Assembly (NCBI GenBank): GCA_015178975.1
Contig: WHVD01000265.1
Location: forward strand, 1-64,000
Length of the DNA stretch: 64,000 bases
Direction: 5' to 3'
Source: Hysterangium stoloniferum
Lineage: Eukaryota; Basidiomycota; Agaricomycetes; Hysterangiales; Hysterangiaceae
Below the pieces are notes generated by a model, which was not told where the DNA came from, made no database searches, and was given only the letters and a program-made list of their open reading frames with translations. Positions 1 through 11,160 of this stretch are shown in pieces; position 1 is the first letter of the stretch; each line of letters opens with the position of its first letter. The position numbers were made by a program, and so were the translations under genes.

Positions 1-3000
1 TTTGCATCCCCGGTGACCGAACCGATCGCAGATTTAGAAGGTGTTCCTAAAAAATACCATGAATTGCAGATGTCTTCAGTAAACAAAAAGCCGATCGACT
101 CGCCCCTCACAGGCCTTACGATTTGAAAATTGATATTGAAGATGGTTCACATCCGCCCCTAGGCCCAGTTTATCCTCTCTCGCAGTCCGAATTATCGGCT
201 ATCCGAGATTTCTTGGATGAACATTTGGCTATAGGTTTTATCCGACCCTCAAAGTCTCCCTATGGAGCCCCTGTCCTATTCGTTCGGAAAAAAGACGGTT
301 CCCTTCGACTTTGCGTTGACTTTCGAGGACTAAACGCGATTACTCGAAAAGACAAGTACCCATTACATTAATCTCCGATTTACTCGACGCCCCTCGGAAG
401 GCCCGAATTTATACAAAGATAGATCTCAAACACGCCTATCATTTGGTTCGGATCGCCGAAGGCGACGAATGGAAAACGGCTTTTCGCACTCGCTATGGCT
501 CCTTTGAATGGTTAGTAATGCCTTTCGGCCTCACCAACGCTCCGTCGGTCTTTCAACGTTTTATCAACGATGTCTTTTCCGACCTCCTTGACGTCTTTGT
601 CATTGTGTACCTAGACGACATCCTCATCTTCTCCGAAGACCCTACACTTCATGATGAACACGTCCGTGAAGTCCTCCGAAGACTCCGAAAACATGGTCTT
701 TTTTGCGAATGGTAAAAAATGTTCTTTTGATGTCGACACGGTTGAATACTTAGGCTTCATGATGGGACCTGATGGTCTCCGCATGGACGACGCTAAAATT
801 CAAGTCATTCAAGATTGGCCGGAACCCGAAAGGTTAAAGATATTCAATCCTTTTTAGGCTTCGCCAATTTTATCGCCGTTTCATTCACAATTACTCAAAA
901 ATTACCGTTCCGCTCACTCGTCTTACTCGCAAAGACACCCCGTGGAATTTCTCCGAAGAATGCCGATCGGCATTCCAGGAATTGAAAAGTGCGTTTACAT
1001 CCGCCCCTATCTTGTCGCACTGGAAACCCGACGTTCAACTCATCGTGGAAACTGATGCTTCGGACTATGCGCTTGCCGCGATATTGTCCATTCTGGACAC
1101 CGATGGTGAAGTACACCCAGTAGCTTTTCTGTCTCGCACATTTTCGGCGCCCGAACTCAACTACGACATTCACGATAAGGAATTACTCGCAATATTTGAA
1201 GCTTTCAAGACATGGCGACATTATTTGGAGGGCTCGGCCCACCCGGTAGATGTTATTACAGACCACAAAAATTTAGTTTACTTTTCAACCACAAAACTTC
1301 TCACCCGTCGACAAGCTCGATGGTCCGAATACCTCTCCGCTTTCAACATGGTAATCCGCTTCCGTCCCGGCCGCCTTGGTGGAAAACCCGACGCTATGAC
1401 TAGACGATGGGACGTCTATCCTAAAGAGGGGAGTAGCGACTACGCCACAGTTAACCCGCATAATTTCAAACCTATGTTTTCATCGGAACAACTGTCCGCA
1501 TCTATCCGAGCCACTTACCTCATTCATCCAGTCTTGCGAAGTGTTATCCTTATGGATACCGAAAAGTTACATCAAGACATACTATCGGCAATTACATTAG
1601 ACCCAGTCACCAAAGCACACCTCGATAACCCGTCCGACCCCGATCAACCCCGATGGTCATTAGACTCACAAGGTTTCATTCGACTTGACAATCGCATTTA
1701 TGTACCGGATTCCGACACCCTTCGGCTGCGAATCCTACAACATAAGCACGACCACCCAATCTCAGGACATTTCGGCCTCAATAAGACCCTCTCACTCATT
1801 AGAAGAGAATATACATGGCCCGGCATCCGAGATTTTGTTAAGCACTATTGTAAATCCTGTACTACGTGTTTACGCTCTAAATCACAGCGACACAAACCAT
1901 ATGGCCTACTCAAACAATTACCGATACCGGAAAAACCCTGGAACTCGATTTCTATGGATTTTATCGAGCACCTACCGGCATCCGAAGGTCACACAGCAAT
2001 CCTAGTTGTTGTGGATCGGCTCTCAAAGCAAAGTATTTTCATTCCAACATATGACACGATAACATCTGTACAGTTAGCTGAATTATTCGTTACCCACGTA
2101 TTTTCCAAGCATGGCGTTCCGTCGCATGTCACATCCGATCGCGGCTCCGAGTTTGTCTCTCACTTCTTTAGGTCACTCGGAAAAGCACTAGACATGAAGT
2201 TACACTTCACTTCGGGCTATCACCCGGAAGGCGATGGACAAACCGAACGCATGAATCAAACCTTGGAGCAATACATCCGTGTCTATTGCAACTATCAACA
2301 AGACAATTGGAAATCACTACTACCGCTGGCCGAATTCGCATACAACAACGCACCGAATGCCACTACTGGCATTTCGCCTTTCTTCGCAAATAAAGGCTAC
2401 AACCCCAACATCGCAATCCACCCGGAACGCGATCTCGCATCCGCCCGTGCTCAAGACTTTGTTACAAACCTCGACGAGCTACATCAAGAACTTCGTAAAA
2501 CTATCGCAATGGCTCAAGAACGATACCAACGGTCTGCGGATAAAAACCGACTTCCACCTCCTGATTTCAAGATCGGAGACCGAGTATTCGTTAAAGCCGA
2601 GTTTTTCCGAACTACTAGACCTTCTAAGAAGCTCTCTGAAAAATATTTAGGTCCTTTCGAAGTTATAGCACAAGCCGGCACACTTTCATGGACGCTTCGG
2701 CTCCCCGACAACATGCGTGCAGTGCACCCGGTATTTCATGTATCTATGTTAGAACCTTGTGTTCCTAACAATATACCGGATCGCATACAGCCACCACCTC
2801 CACCCGTGATTATTGATGGGGAACCCGAATTCGAGATATCAGAAATCCTAGACTCAAAAATCGACAATCGCCGACGCTCATGCAAATTACTTTATTTGGT
2901 CAAATGGGCTGGCTATGAAGGTACAGATGAAGAAACTTCATGGATCCTAGCTACAGAGCTCGGTAATGCCTCGGAAATCGTTTTAGGGTTTCACCAAGCT

Positions 3001-3036
3001 TATCCGAACAAACCCGGTCCTCTCAATTCCTTATAA
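1..3036 (+). pseudogene. Decayed pol polyprotein of element 1 (RT-RNase H-integrase-chromodomain)
   Basis: The RT part is broken by single-base shifts near positions 60, 368, 710, 838 and 865 when compared with the intact pol at 35.3-38.6 kb. The RT active site YLDD is at 608-619. From 982 to the stop at 3034-3036 the frame is open for 684 codons: RNase H (TDASDYAL near 1051), integrase HHCC zinc finger (about 1745-1875), integrase catalytic Asp, Asp and Glu near 1955, 2135 and 2243, and a C-terminal chromodomain near 2820-2985 with the aromatic VKWAGY motif retained. Pol would copy and integrate the element; the chromodomain is known in this clade to steer integration to histone-marked chromatin. 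The upstream shifts mean no full pol can be made. Confidence 0.93.
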
Positions 3037-3132
3037 GACTATCACGCGGTACCCGACCCTTTTCCGACTATGCCTTATGTTTTCACGCTATGATTTGTTT
3101 GTTTAAAAAGAAAAACCGATATATTTCACTAT

Positions 3133-4124
3133 CTAATTTTCTCCCTCTACAACTTCTCCCTCCTCTCCGACCTCCGAAACCACCTCCGCACCGACAGCCA
3201 CCGATACCACGTCACCGACCTTCTCCGAAACCCCAATTTCATGCCCACCGCAACTCGAGACTTCCAAATACTGCTCAAGTTGACCACCGAGAGACTCGAT
3301 AACACTGGTCTGTTTCTCCAGCCCGACGCCCAAGAGTCGCAATTGCTCAGTTACAAGCCCTTGTTGTCGCAACATCTCATATCGGTACCGGCTCGTCTCC
3401 GAGAAGTAGGTCCGCATGAGGCGGTTTTGCTCTTCTAGAGCATCGGCCTGTCGCTCCTGGAATGAGCCATCGGCCCCCGGAAAAACACACCCAAGCTTCT
3501 GATCAGCGCACTCTTGACAAGTGCGGCCCCGACCATTGGTCCGGGGATGACAGGTTCGACCCCGTTTCGTGCACCGATTGCACTTGGGGTCATTTTCGGG
3601 CCCCGCCTTGGGGGCCTGCTTTTGTTTCTATAAAAAAAAAAAAAAAAAAAAATTATTTAGGAAGTTTTTATTTTAGGAAACCGAACCCACCTTGGGGCTC
3701 GACGGCCCCGGTGCATCCTCCTCGTCCTCCTCTCCCTCTTCGTCATCGGACTCCGAAGGCGTTGCAGCCTTGCGCTAACAGATATTGTCAGTAAGGTTCG
3801 CAAAAGACACCAGAGCCGACTCACTTTTCCCTCCCGCTTCTTTTTCGCCGCCTCCTCCCGTGCCCGATCGGCCTCCTGCTGCTTGTTCTTTGCAAGCACT
3901 GCTTCCCAGTGCTTGCGCGCGGCCTCTTCTGCCGCCTGTTTCTTTTCCTCGGCCTCGATGGCCGCCAACTCCTCCTTCTCTTTCTGCTCCTCCTCTTCAC
4001 GCGCCTTTTTCTTCTGCTCGAGTATACGCCGACGCTCTTTCGCGTTCGCCGTACCACTCGGCGCCGACATGGGCGCAACTGTTAACCTAACCGGGAAGGG
4101 CTTTGACCCCGAGCCTATGGTCAT
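3133..4124 (-). CDS. Antisense spliced gene of chromovirus element 1: coiled coil plus Zn2Cys6-like cluster
   Basis: Runs opposite to pol, between pol and the 3' LTR. Three exons are inferred: 4070 (or 4124) to 3825, 3774-3691 and 3627-3133, with introns 3824-3775 (GTGAGT...CTGAC...TTAG) and 3690-3628 (GTGGGT, long T-tract, TATAG). All junctions are phase 0. The product is about 274-292 residues. Exon 1 is rich in Glu, Lys, Ala and Arg and should form a long charged coiled coil; exon 2 is an acidic Ser/Asp/Glu linker; exon 3 opens with six cysteines spaced CX2CX6CX10CX2CX6C, followed by a Leu/Gln-rich helical stretch and a Val/Glu-rich tail. The spacing fits fungal Zn(II)2Cys6 clusters (CX2CX6CX5-12CX2CX6-8C). 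The same arrangement occurs in element 2 (39055-40037) although most of the sequence differs, which argues for selection on a real gene. Function is unknown; DNA or RNA binding is inferred. Confidence 0.72.
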
Positions 4125-4297
4125 GGTGGTTAGAGGAAGGGAAGTGGATTTTCAAGCGCCAGGAACTCTCAAACTTTTATATGCAAACTTTTGCCGAGTC
4201 ACATGATGTTTGACACACCCAGCCGTACCCGACAAGTTTTTACGTATGGGATCTAGATTTTCGGCCTCCTTGGGATTTCGGCCAAAAGGGGAGATAC

Positions 4298-5104
4298 TGT
4301 TACGACCGTGTCGCAACCCTATCGGCCCCGAGGTTATCGCCACTTGTCAACATTTCAAGACGTCCCCTCGGAAACCATCGGCCCCGAAGCTGACGAATGT
4401 TTCGCGAAGATCAAACTCCATTTACGCCCACGTCAAATAACTCGTATTGTCTGGTCAAACTTTGATACGTCCCCTTTATTATGTTGATCCGTTCAATCTT
4501 ATGTTTCGCATATGTCAATCTATATTTGTAGTCCTCGAACCATTTCCTTTTATCGTAATTCCGCTCTCGGTTATCATCGGCCTCCGAACTAATCATAAAC
4601 TTCCCGTTCCTAGTCAAGCTTATTGTTAATACCGTGTTCCGCCCTTCTCCCCATTAGTATTTTCCAGACGCCTGTTACTTGTATATGAACCCGCTGTAAT
4701 TGTAGTTACTAGACAATCAGAATATCGACTCAGAATACCCTCATACACCTGTATCAGTCTCATACTAAGACTTCCCCCATCCGCCTTCGCGTGCGCTCGC
4801 CCACTCCCGGCCCCGACCCCTTGGCCCGACGCTCGACTTGTCCTTCGATTCCGATCGGTATCACGCTGAAAGGTACTCACTAGGACTAGTCTTCGCCCGC
4901 CCGAAATTTAAGGACATCCTGCGGATATTTGCGAGGGCGCAGCCCATAAGCTGAAGCCAAGTCCTTCCGATCGGTCCCTGTCGGCCACCGACATTAGTCA
5001 GTTTCCAGTTCTTAACACAAGGGCACAGCCCATAAGCTGAAGCCAAGTCCAACCAGATTTCCCACGGGTTTCTCTGGAAACCCTCCATGTATGCACCCTT
5101 AACA
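4298..5104 (+). repeat. 3' LTR of element 1
   Basis: Begins TGTTACGACC directly after the polypurine tract and ends CCCTTAACA, giving an 807-bp LTR with TG...CA ends. Its 3' part shares the GGGCGCAGCCCATAAGCTGA-type motif and a CCACGGGTTTCTC stretch with the LTRs of element 2. The bases right after it are CACCT; the matching 5' target duplication is outside the window. Confidence 0.88.
4935..5050 (+). repeat. 30-bp direct repeat inside the LTR
   Basis: Two copies of a 30-bp block (4935-4964 and 5021-5050), starting GGGCGCAGCC and GGGCACAGCC, differ at one base. They lie 86 bp apart near the LTR end. Element 2's LTR has the block once, so the second copy is a duplication in this LTR. Confidence 0.85.
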
Positions 5105-5213
5105 CACCTGGCTTTTGCAGTCAGAGCTTATGTGAGTGAGTTCACCAAGTAAATGCATACAAACTACCCTCATACAGGTTTGCAGCTGGTATTTAGACCA
5201 CAAAAGCCAGGTG
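5105..5213. repeat. 109-bp segment bounded by 13-bp perfect inverted repeats
   Basis: CACCTGGCTTTTG at 5105-5117 and CAAAAGCCAGGTG at 5201-5213 are exact inverted repeats. The left arm directly abuts the end of the LTR. It could be a tiny terminal-inverted-repeat element into whose edge the chromovirus inserted, or a hairpin. No target duplication can be verified. Confidence 0.6.
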
Positions 5214-5783
5214 CTGTCATTTTTACTACCTAGATACATGTAAAACAACATATTATAAGCTCATTGGGAGTGACACATCTGTTGGCCCATGAATTGGTTT
5301 GCAAGCTCAAATGGACTGCAATTTTGGGAAACATGCTGTAGGTCAAATTTTGGAGTTATAACATCAAATTATACTAGATATATAGTAGTGAAATACATAT
5401 TGGTCAATTATTGAGAGAGCTACAAGGTTTGCAATTTTCAGCAATATTTCCCCACAAATCTAGCATCGCAGGTTTGGACCGATCTTCCCGCACAACCCTA
5501 AATTCATGAACTTTGTGAGACGTGCGGGTGATGTTGACGCAGGAGGGAGGTATACGCCGGTACACGGTGGACGCGAACAAAAAACGTTAGTATTACTAAG
5601 TAACTGTAAAGTATTACTACGTTACTTATCAATTGCCGAATCCATAAGTGCGAAGAAATCAAGATTATAAGCTGAACACAAAATAATTCAACAGGTGCTG
5701 CACGGTTCGTCAGAGTGCAGGCTAAAGACCTGAGTTAGAACATGTTCGGCGTTCATTTCCCATAGTATTTAGCCACCATCCGA
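5214..5783. other. Gene-free AT-rich stretch
   Basis: No coding frame with the codon pattern or splice structure of the neighbours is visible. It separates the element 1 LTR from the 3' end of the first hydrolase gene and presumably contains that gene's 3' UTR. Confidence 0.6.
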
Positions 5784-7147
5784 CTAACTATCACACCCGC
5801 GCCGTCCCTGTCCTAATAACCATGCGAGCCCTTCCATAAGTTCCCTAGCCCCCCTACGAGCAATCTCCAGCTCCGGTGCAAATCCCTGAAATCCATGGGG
5901 AACTCCGGGATATCTTTTGATTATATAAGATATGGCACGATAATGAACAATTGTGTTAAACGACTCACACGTCGACTTTGGTCGCCACCCCAGCCTCACG
6001 CAATAGCCTGTCGTATAGAAAAGCCTCATCTCTTAATGGATCCATACCATTAATTTGAAAGTAAGTGGGCGGGACCCCGTCAAAAGAGGATGCGAGTACG
6101 GGTGACACTTCGGGGTTACTTGCGTCATGAAGTCCGTGATATGCGTCTAAAATGGATGAAAAACAAAACAACAAATTGATAGAACGCAAGCACTCACCCC
6201 AGCATTTACGTGCTAATGCACTGGGCAGAATATCTGCGTTGGCGTTCTGGTCCATAGAAAGCAATTCATCTTTAAATCTGTGATAGAAGATAGGTTTGTA
6301 AAAGTTAGAAATATAAATATGTGGCATTTAAGAAATACCTATCGTGTTCAGATGGAGCAAGCAAAGCCGGTACCATAAGAGATACTCCTGTCACTTTGCC
6401 TTTGAGCTGGGGATCCTTCATTGCTCGATGTGCCATGGCAGCGGCGAGATTTCCTCCCGCAGAGATGCCGCCAATGATCAATCCTTTGCTGATATCGGCC
6501 GAGATAGTATTCATATTTTCCACAGCCTGCGAAACAAGTGAGGGGAGGCCTTTAATAAAAAGAAACGGTACACTATACCCATTTCAGTGAAGCGTAAGCA
6601 TCGTCGAGAGGTATTGGATAGGGATTTTCGGGTGCCTTTCGGTAGTCGGCACAAACACAAGACACTCGTAACTCTACCGCGATGCTTCGTAGGAGCCGGT
6701 CGTTGTCATCAATCCGCCCAAAGCACCATCCTGAGAGGAGTCAGTCAATTTTTCTCTGAGAGATAATTGGACACAGACCACCGCCGTACATCCATACGAG
6801 AACAGGATATTTCGTTGACTCGTCTTCTTGGAGTTCTCGGTTTGGCGTTGGAACGTAGGTTCGAAGTGCATTTGCGCCGTTAGTCACGGGGAGCATCGTT
6901 TCCGCAATGCTCAGTCCTTTAGGTTCAGCTTTTGTAAAGAGGTGAATGATGAAGTATACAGAATGTTGCAAGTACGACTTAAAAAGTGTAACTTACGTGT
7001 TGTGCTACTGGCAGACAATGCCTTCTTTGTCATCTCATCTATCAGTTGCCCTAGAGCCGATGGGTCGATAATTTCTGGTTTTATTATATTGGATGATACT
7101 GCGAGCCATTCAGGGTCAGGATTGGCGAGGTGGAGATATTGTGCCAT
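5784..7147 (-). CDS. Alpha/beta-hydrolase fold-3 esterase/lipase-like protein, copy A
   Basis: Seven exons join into one frame of 342 codons plus stop: 7147-6997, 6928-6779, 6730-6579, 6526-6339, 6277-6198, 6146-5969 and 5913-5784; introns are 48-68 bp. The product is a small-molecule ester or amide hydrolase of the HSL-like family. The oxyanion motif YGGGWCFG spans the exon 2/3 junction. DYRKAPENPYPIPLDD follows, then the nucleophile elbow GGISAGGN, the acid residue in DPLRDE and the catalytic His in VPHGF. There is no signal peptide, so it is probably cytosolic. The family motif usually starts HGGG; here the His is Tyr. It is the most complete of three tandem copies. The substrate cannot be told from sequence. 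Confidence 0.92.
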
Positions 7148-9079
7148 CGTTTTGGGAGAAGTAAAGAACTTGTCAGTTTATATACGTAGCGTTTTACAGA
7201 GATTTGGTCATGGGAAAGCGGTGGCTACCCGCCGGCAAGAACCATAAGTAACAAATCTGTTGTGAGGACCAATACTATATATGGTAATTTAGACTCCCCT
7301 GTGGCTCAAATCGTGGATCTTATTTTAAAAAATATTAAGGTTACACGAATATTCAAATCTCCGAAAATCTGCCAGGAAATTTTCCATATGCCCATTATTC
7401 CCAGGGCTTCCTCAGTTGAATCAAGTTTTTAACATTAGCGAATCTAGCCGTTTTTATAGGCAAGGGACGACGAGTTTCATCTGCATTCAGCAATCCTCGA
7501 CCAAGAACTCGACCTGCGATTCCTTCAACGAACGCGGTTGAAAAAGACGGTCGACCTTTATTGAAAGATGTATCGAACTCGGCATCTTCTTCTTGTGTAT
7601 GCTTGCATCCATGCTTCCGGATCAGGCGTTGGCGAAGGTTGTCAAGGTCGCGCTTCTTCACCGCATTCAGGACCACCATCGCTTTCCATCTTCTTATCAA
7701 AAAATTTCATGATCAGGTTTTCCACTCATTGGGTTTTGTCACTTAACAACCCGAGCACATGCCTCAATTGGACGCTTAGTGATGGTACATTGGAAGCACT
7801 GTTGACAGGCACTCGGTCTCGTCACGGATTCGGGAAATATCCATGAACCACTGGTCCCTTCGGAGTACCATACAAAAAAATTGGAGCGATACATAGAAGA
7901 TTAGCATGGCCCCTGCACAAGGATGACACGCTTCTCCAGACAGGATGCGCAATATTTATTTTCCGCGCTGGTTTGGTACCCTTCAAGCTGCTGTAGATCT
8001 CAATATAAGACCTTCAAATGCCTTCTCAACGCTGGTGAAGCCTCGCCTCGGGGCAGAAAATAAGAAGGTAGCTTGCAAAGGCTGCAAAGTGTACATCCTC
8101 GTGGAGGTTTTGGAGCTTCCTATACATTCAACGCACATTACCGAGGAATCCGTGCGGGTGTTCCAGTACATTTTTATTGTGTTAGCGGCATATATAGCCA
8201 TAACATCCTGCATAGAATCCATAGTGATAGCCAGCATGTATCCATATTGAGCTTGGCCGGCCGGTATCTAGTAGCCATACCTTATGGAAATATTGCAGCA
8301 ATAAAACTGTACAGTTAAAACAAATTTTAGAGACGTAAATTTTTTATCAACAGGACTTTCCCTCGTATACTACACCATCATGCATTCCCATTGTTAGTTA
8401 CTTACATAAACATCCTGGTTTTCCCACTGCCCAGCCATGTATCCTGCTCGTTAGTTCGTCGAGCGATGCACCGTGGTACTATTAACCTGTGCGAACCGGA
8501 CCCAGTGAGCCTCTTTGACGACAGGCTTTCACGTAATGTCATATGCCTCGAAGTGAGGGTAACGTTGCAAGCTGAAAGAGAGAATGTGATGCAAGTTACT
8601 TGTTGATTCACATTCTTATATATATAATATACATTGTTCGTTATTTGGCCTTGAGGTCAGTTCTTAACTCCCAGGCAGCCGGCTCCTAACACTGCACTGG
8701 TCTTAGGGACATGGGTTGCCACCTCAAAGCCTTCGTCCGCAAGGGAAGATTCAGGGAATGTTGATAATGCCCAGTCGGCCGTTAAGATCAAGTGCAAACT
8801 CTGAGTCCTTCAGACTCCTTCTTTGGCCAAGGATTTGTTCCCCAATACCTGCGGATGCTTTTGGTTGTCGGATACAAGCTTGTGTCAGCTCATACTCTGA
8901 TTTGTGGGCTTGAGAAGAGTTGGATGAGATAGTAGAAGATTTAGACGACTGTCCGAGGCAATACTCTCGGATGAGTGCCGCATCTCTTTAAACAGGTAGA
9001 ACTCGTCATGATTTTCACAGAGGTTGTTCCCTGAGAAACAAAGACATTCATCCATTTTATCTCAAAGGGTGATTATTGA
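7148..9079. other. Intergenic spacer between hydrolase copies A and B
   Basis: Contains the promoter side of copy A, a minus-strand open frame at 7395-7700 (101 codons, Arg/Lys-rich, no recognisable domain and no start context I trust), the U6-derived fragment at 7853-7931 and short fragments without coding potential. It looks like decayed duplicated DNA. Confidence 0.5.
7853..7931 (+). pseudogene. U6 snRNA-derived sequence (5' two-thirds of U6)
   Basis: The block from GTCCCTTCGG through GAAGATTAGCATGGCCCC to GGATGACACGC follows fungal U6 closely, including the AGC triad region. Two features argue against a working gene. The invariant ACAGAGA box reads ACATAGA, and the 3' part (internal stem-loop partner and terminal T-run) is replaced by unrelated sequence. 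No clear TATA box lies at the expected distance upstream. It is best called a U6 pseudogene. Confidence 0.75.
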
Positions 9080-9580
9080 ATACTCACGGAAAGCGGTGGA
9101 TGTCCAAATATCGATGTTGCGGAGAAAGAAGTACACCTGGAGCATCTCGCTTGGACGGCCGAAATCCGGTTCATGGAATATCGGGTATAGATGCATCAGG
9201 ATATGAAGCGGGGAATGCTTTCTGAAAAGCATATAAGCACGAGCAAGCGGGGCAAAGACGAGGTCCAAAGATATATGCTAGACAATTCCTCTCGCCATCG
9301 GTGCACCAATCACCAATCACCGTGCGTCTGCACTGTGCCATCAGCCTATATCAATCCAAACATACAAGACGATACTTATCCGCAGCCAATACAGCATCTT
9401 CGCTGCAGCTGTAGCGGACACAATTCTATTGTTATGGATCCGTACTTACGCATCCTCAAGATAGCGATAATCTCAGAATGTCTCAGAGGCATTTATCATG
9501 TTCTGAATCCACCTAACAACCCATTGACCGATACGCCGTACTTCAGTCGATTTCCCACTCACGTGTCCACCGAGGTACGC
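9080..9580 (-). pseudogene. Decayed partial copy of the unknown gene at 17552-19168
   Basis: Read on the minus strand, this stretch matches two parts of the gene at 17.5-19.2 kb. One is the C-terminal segment around the FHEPDFGRPSEMLQVYFFLR motif, against the homologous block of the intact gene; the other is the TAAAKMLYWLRIS region. Frames shift and stops interrupt between them. It is a non-functional duplicate lying between hydrolase copies A and B, which suggests the two gene families were once amplified together. Confidence 0.65.
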
Positions 9581-9813
9581 ATACTTTTTTCGTTATTATG
9601 TACTTATTCTTCGTAGCAGAGATTCTATTTATTATACATATTTGTACAAATTTGCAGTTATTGCGTTCATGCGTTCACGTTCACCCAATATCACGGGAAG
9701 CATGGATCTGGGAACCCCGCTTTAATAAATTTCTGCGTGTTGCTGTGTGTCACCATAGATATGAAATCAACATGGTAGTCATGTATTTCCCTTGGCCGTC
9801 ATTCCACTAACTA

Positions 9814-11160
9814 TCACACCCGCGCCTGTCCCTGTCCCAACAACCATGCAAGTCCTTCCTTGAATTCCCTGTCCCGCCTACGGGCAATCTCCAGTTCCGG
9901 TCCAAAGACATGAAATGAATGGGGAACTCCGGGATATCTTTTTGATTGTATAAGATACCTCACTAGGACGGACAACAATGTTAAATGGCTCACATGTCGA
10001 CTTTGGTCACCACCCCGGCCTCGCGCAGTAGCCTGTCGTATAAGAAAGCCTCATCCCGCACAGGGTCTATACCATTGATTTGAAGATAAGTCGGAGGGTG
10101 GCCCTCAAAAGAGGATGCGAGTATTGGTGACACTTCGGGGTTACTTGCATCGTGAAGTCCGTGGTATGCGTCTAAAACACATGAAAAAACAAAAACGATA
10201 GATAAAAAGTAGGTACTCACCCCAGCATTTACTCAATGATAGGCTGGTCAAAATATCTGCGTTGGCGTTTTGGTCCATAGAGAGCAATTCATCCTTATAT
10301 CTGTGATGGAAGGGTCTTTAAAAGTAGAAATATAAATGTGGCATTTGACGAATACCTATCGTGCAAAGATGGAGCAAGCAAAGGGGGTACTATAAGGGAT
10401 ACTCCTGTCACTTTGCCTTTCAGCTGGGGATCCTTCAGTGCTCGATGCACCATGGCAGCGGCGAGATTTCCTCCCGCAGAAGTGCCGCCGATAATTAATC
10501 CTTTGGTAATATCAGCCGAGATAGCGTTCGCATTCTCAACGGCCTGCGGAACACTTGAGGGAGGGTCTTTAATAAAAATAAACGGTCTACTATACCCATT
10601 TCAATGAAGCGTAAACATCGTCGAGAGGTATAGGATAGGGATTTTCGGGGGCCTTTCGGTAGTCGGCACAAACACAAGAAATTCTTGACTCTACCGCGAC
10701 GCTTCGTAAGAGCTTGTCGTTGTCATTAATCTGTCCAAGGCACCATCCTGAGAGGAGTCAATCAAATTTTCTCTGAGAGATAATTGGACACAGACCACCG
10801 CCGTACACCCATATAAGAACGGGATATTTCGTTGACTCGTCTTCGTGGAGTTCTCGGTTTGGCGTTGGAACGAAGGTTCGAAGTGCATTTGCGCCGTTAG
10901 TCACGGAAAGCGTCGTCTCCGTAATACTCAATCCTTTAGGTTCTTCTTCTGTTAAGGAGATGAATACGGGAGTTCAGAGAACATTACAAATACGGTTTAG
11001 AATTTAACTTACGCGGTGGACTACTGGCAGACAACGCTTTCGCCCTCTCTGCCATCAGTTGCCTTATAGCCACCGGATCGGCGGTACCTAGTTTGGGGAT
11101 ATTGGGTGATACTGTGAACCATTCAGGGTTTGGGTTGGCGAGATGGAGATATTGTGCCAT
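9814..11160 (-). CDS. Alpha/beta-hydrolase fold-3 esterase/lipase-like protein, copy B
   Basis: Same seven-exon layout as copy A: 11160-11013, 10945-10796, 10747-10596, 10543-10356, 10300-10221, 10171-9994 and 9937-9814, giving 339 codons plus stop. Motifs in order: YGGGWCLG, DYRKAPENPYPIPLDD, nucleophile GGTSAGGN, acid DPVRDE and catalytic His in VPHSF. All triad residues are present, so it may be active. The exon 2 acceptor is ambiguous by one codon (tandem AG). It differs from A and C around the elbow (GGTS against GGIS) and ends shorter than A because the last frame reads a different tail. It is the middle gene of the array, transcribed in the same direction as its neighbours. Confidence 0.92.

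Larger units (their letters stand above)
1..5104 (+). mobile_element. Ty3/gypsy chromovirus, element 1 (5' end outside window)
   Basis: Order seen: reverse transcriptase, RNase H, integrase, chromodomain, an antisense gene, polypurine tract (AAAAGGGGAGA at 4284-4294) and a terminal LTR. This is the order of a chromovirus with one extra gene. The gag, protease and 5' LTR lie left of the window. The element is old: its RT region carries several 1-base shifts, while RNase H to chromodomain is still one open frame. Its LTR begins TGTTACGACC and ends TTAACA like element 2 at 32832-41077, but the two differ widely, so they are related families and not recent copies of each other. Confidence 0.93.

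Noticed and set aside
7853..7931. Functional U6 snRNA gene
   Set aside because: The ACAGAGA box is mutated, the 3' third is missing and no terminator T-run follows at the right place.
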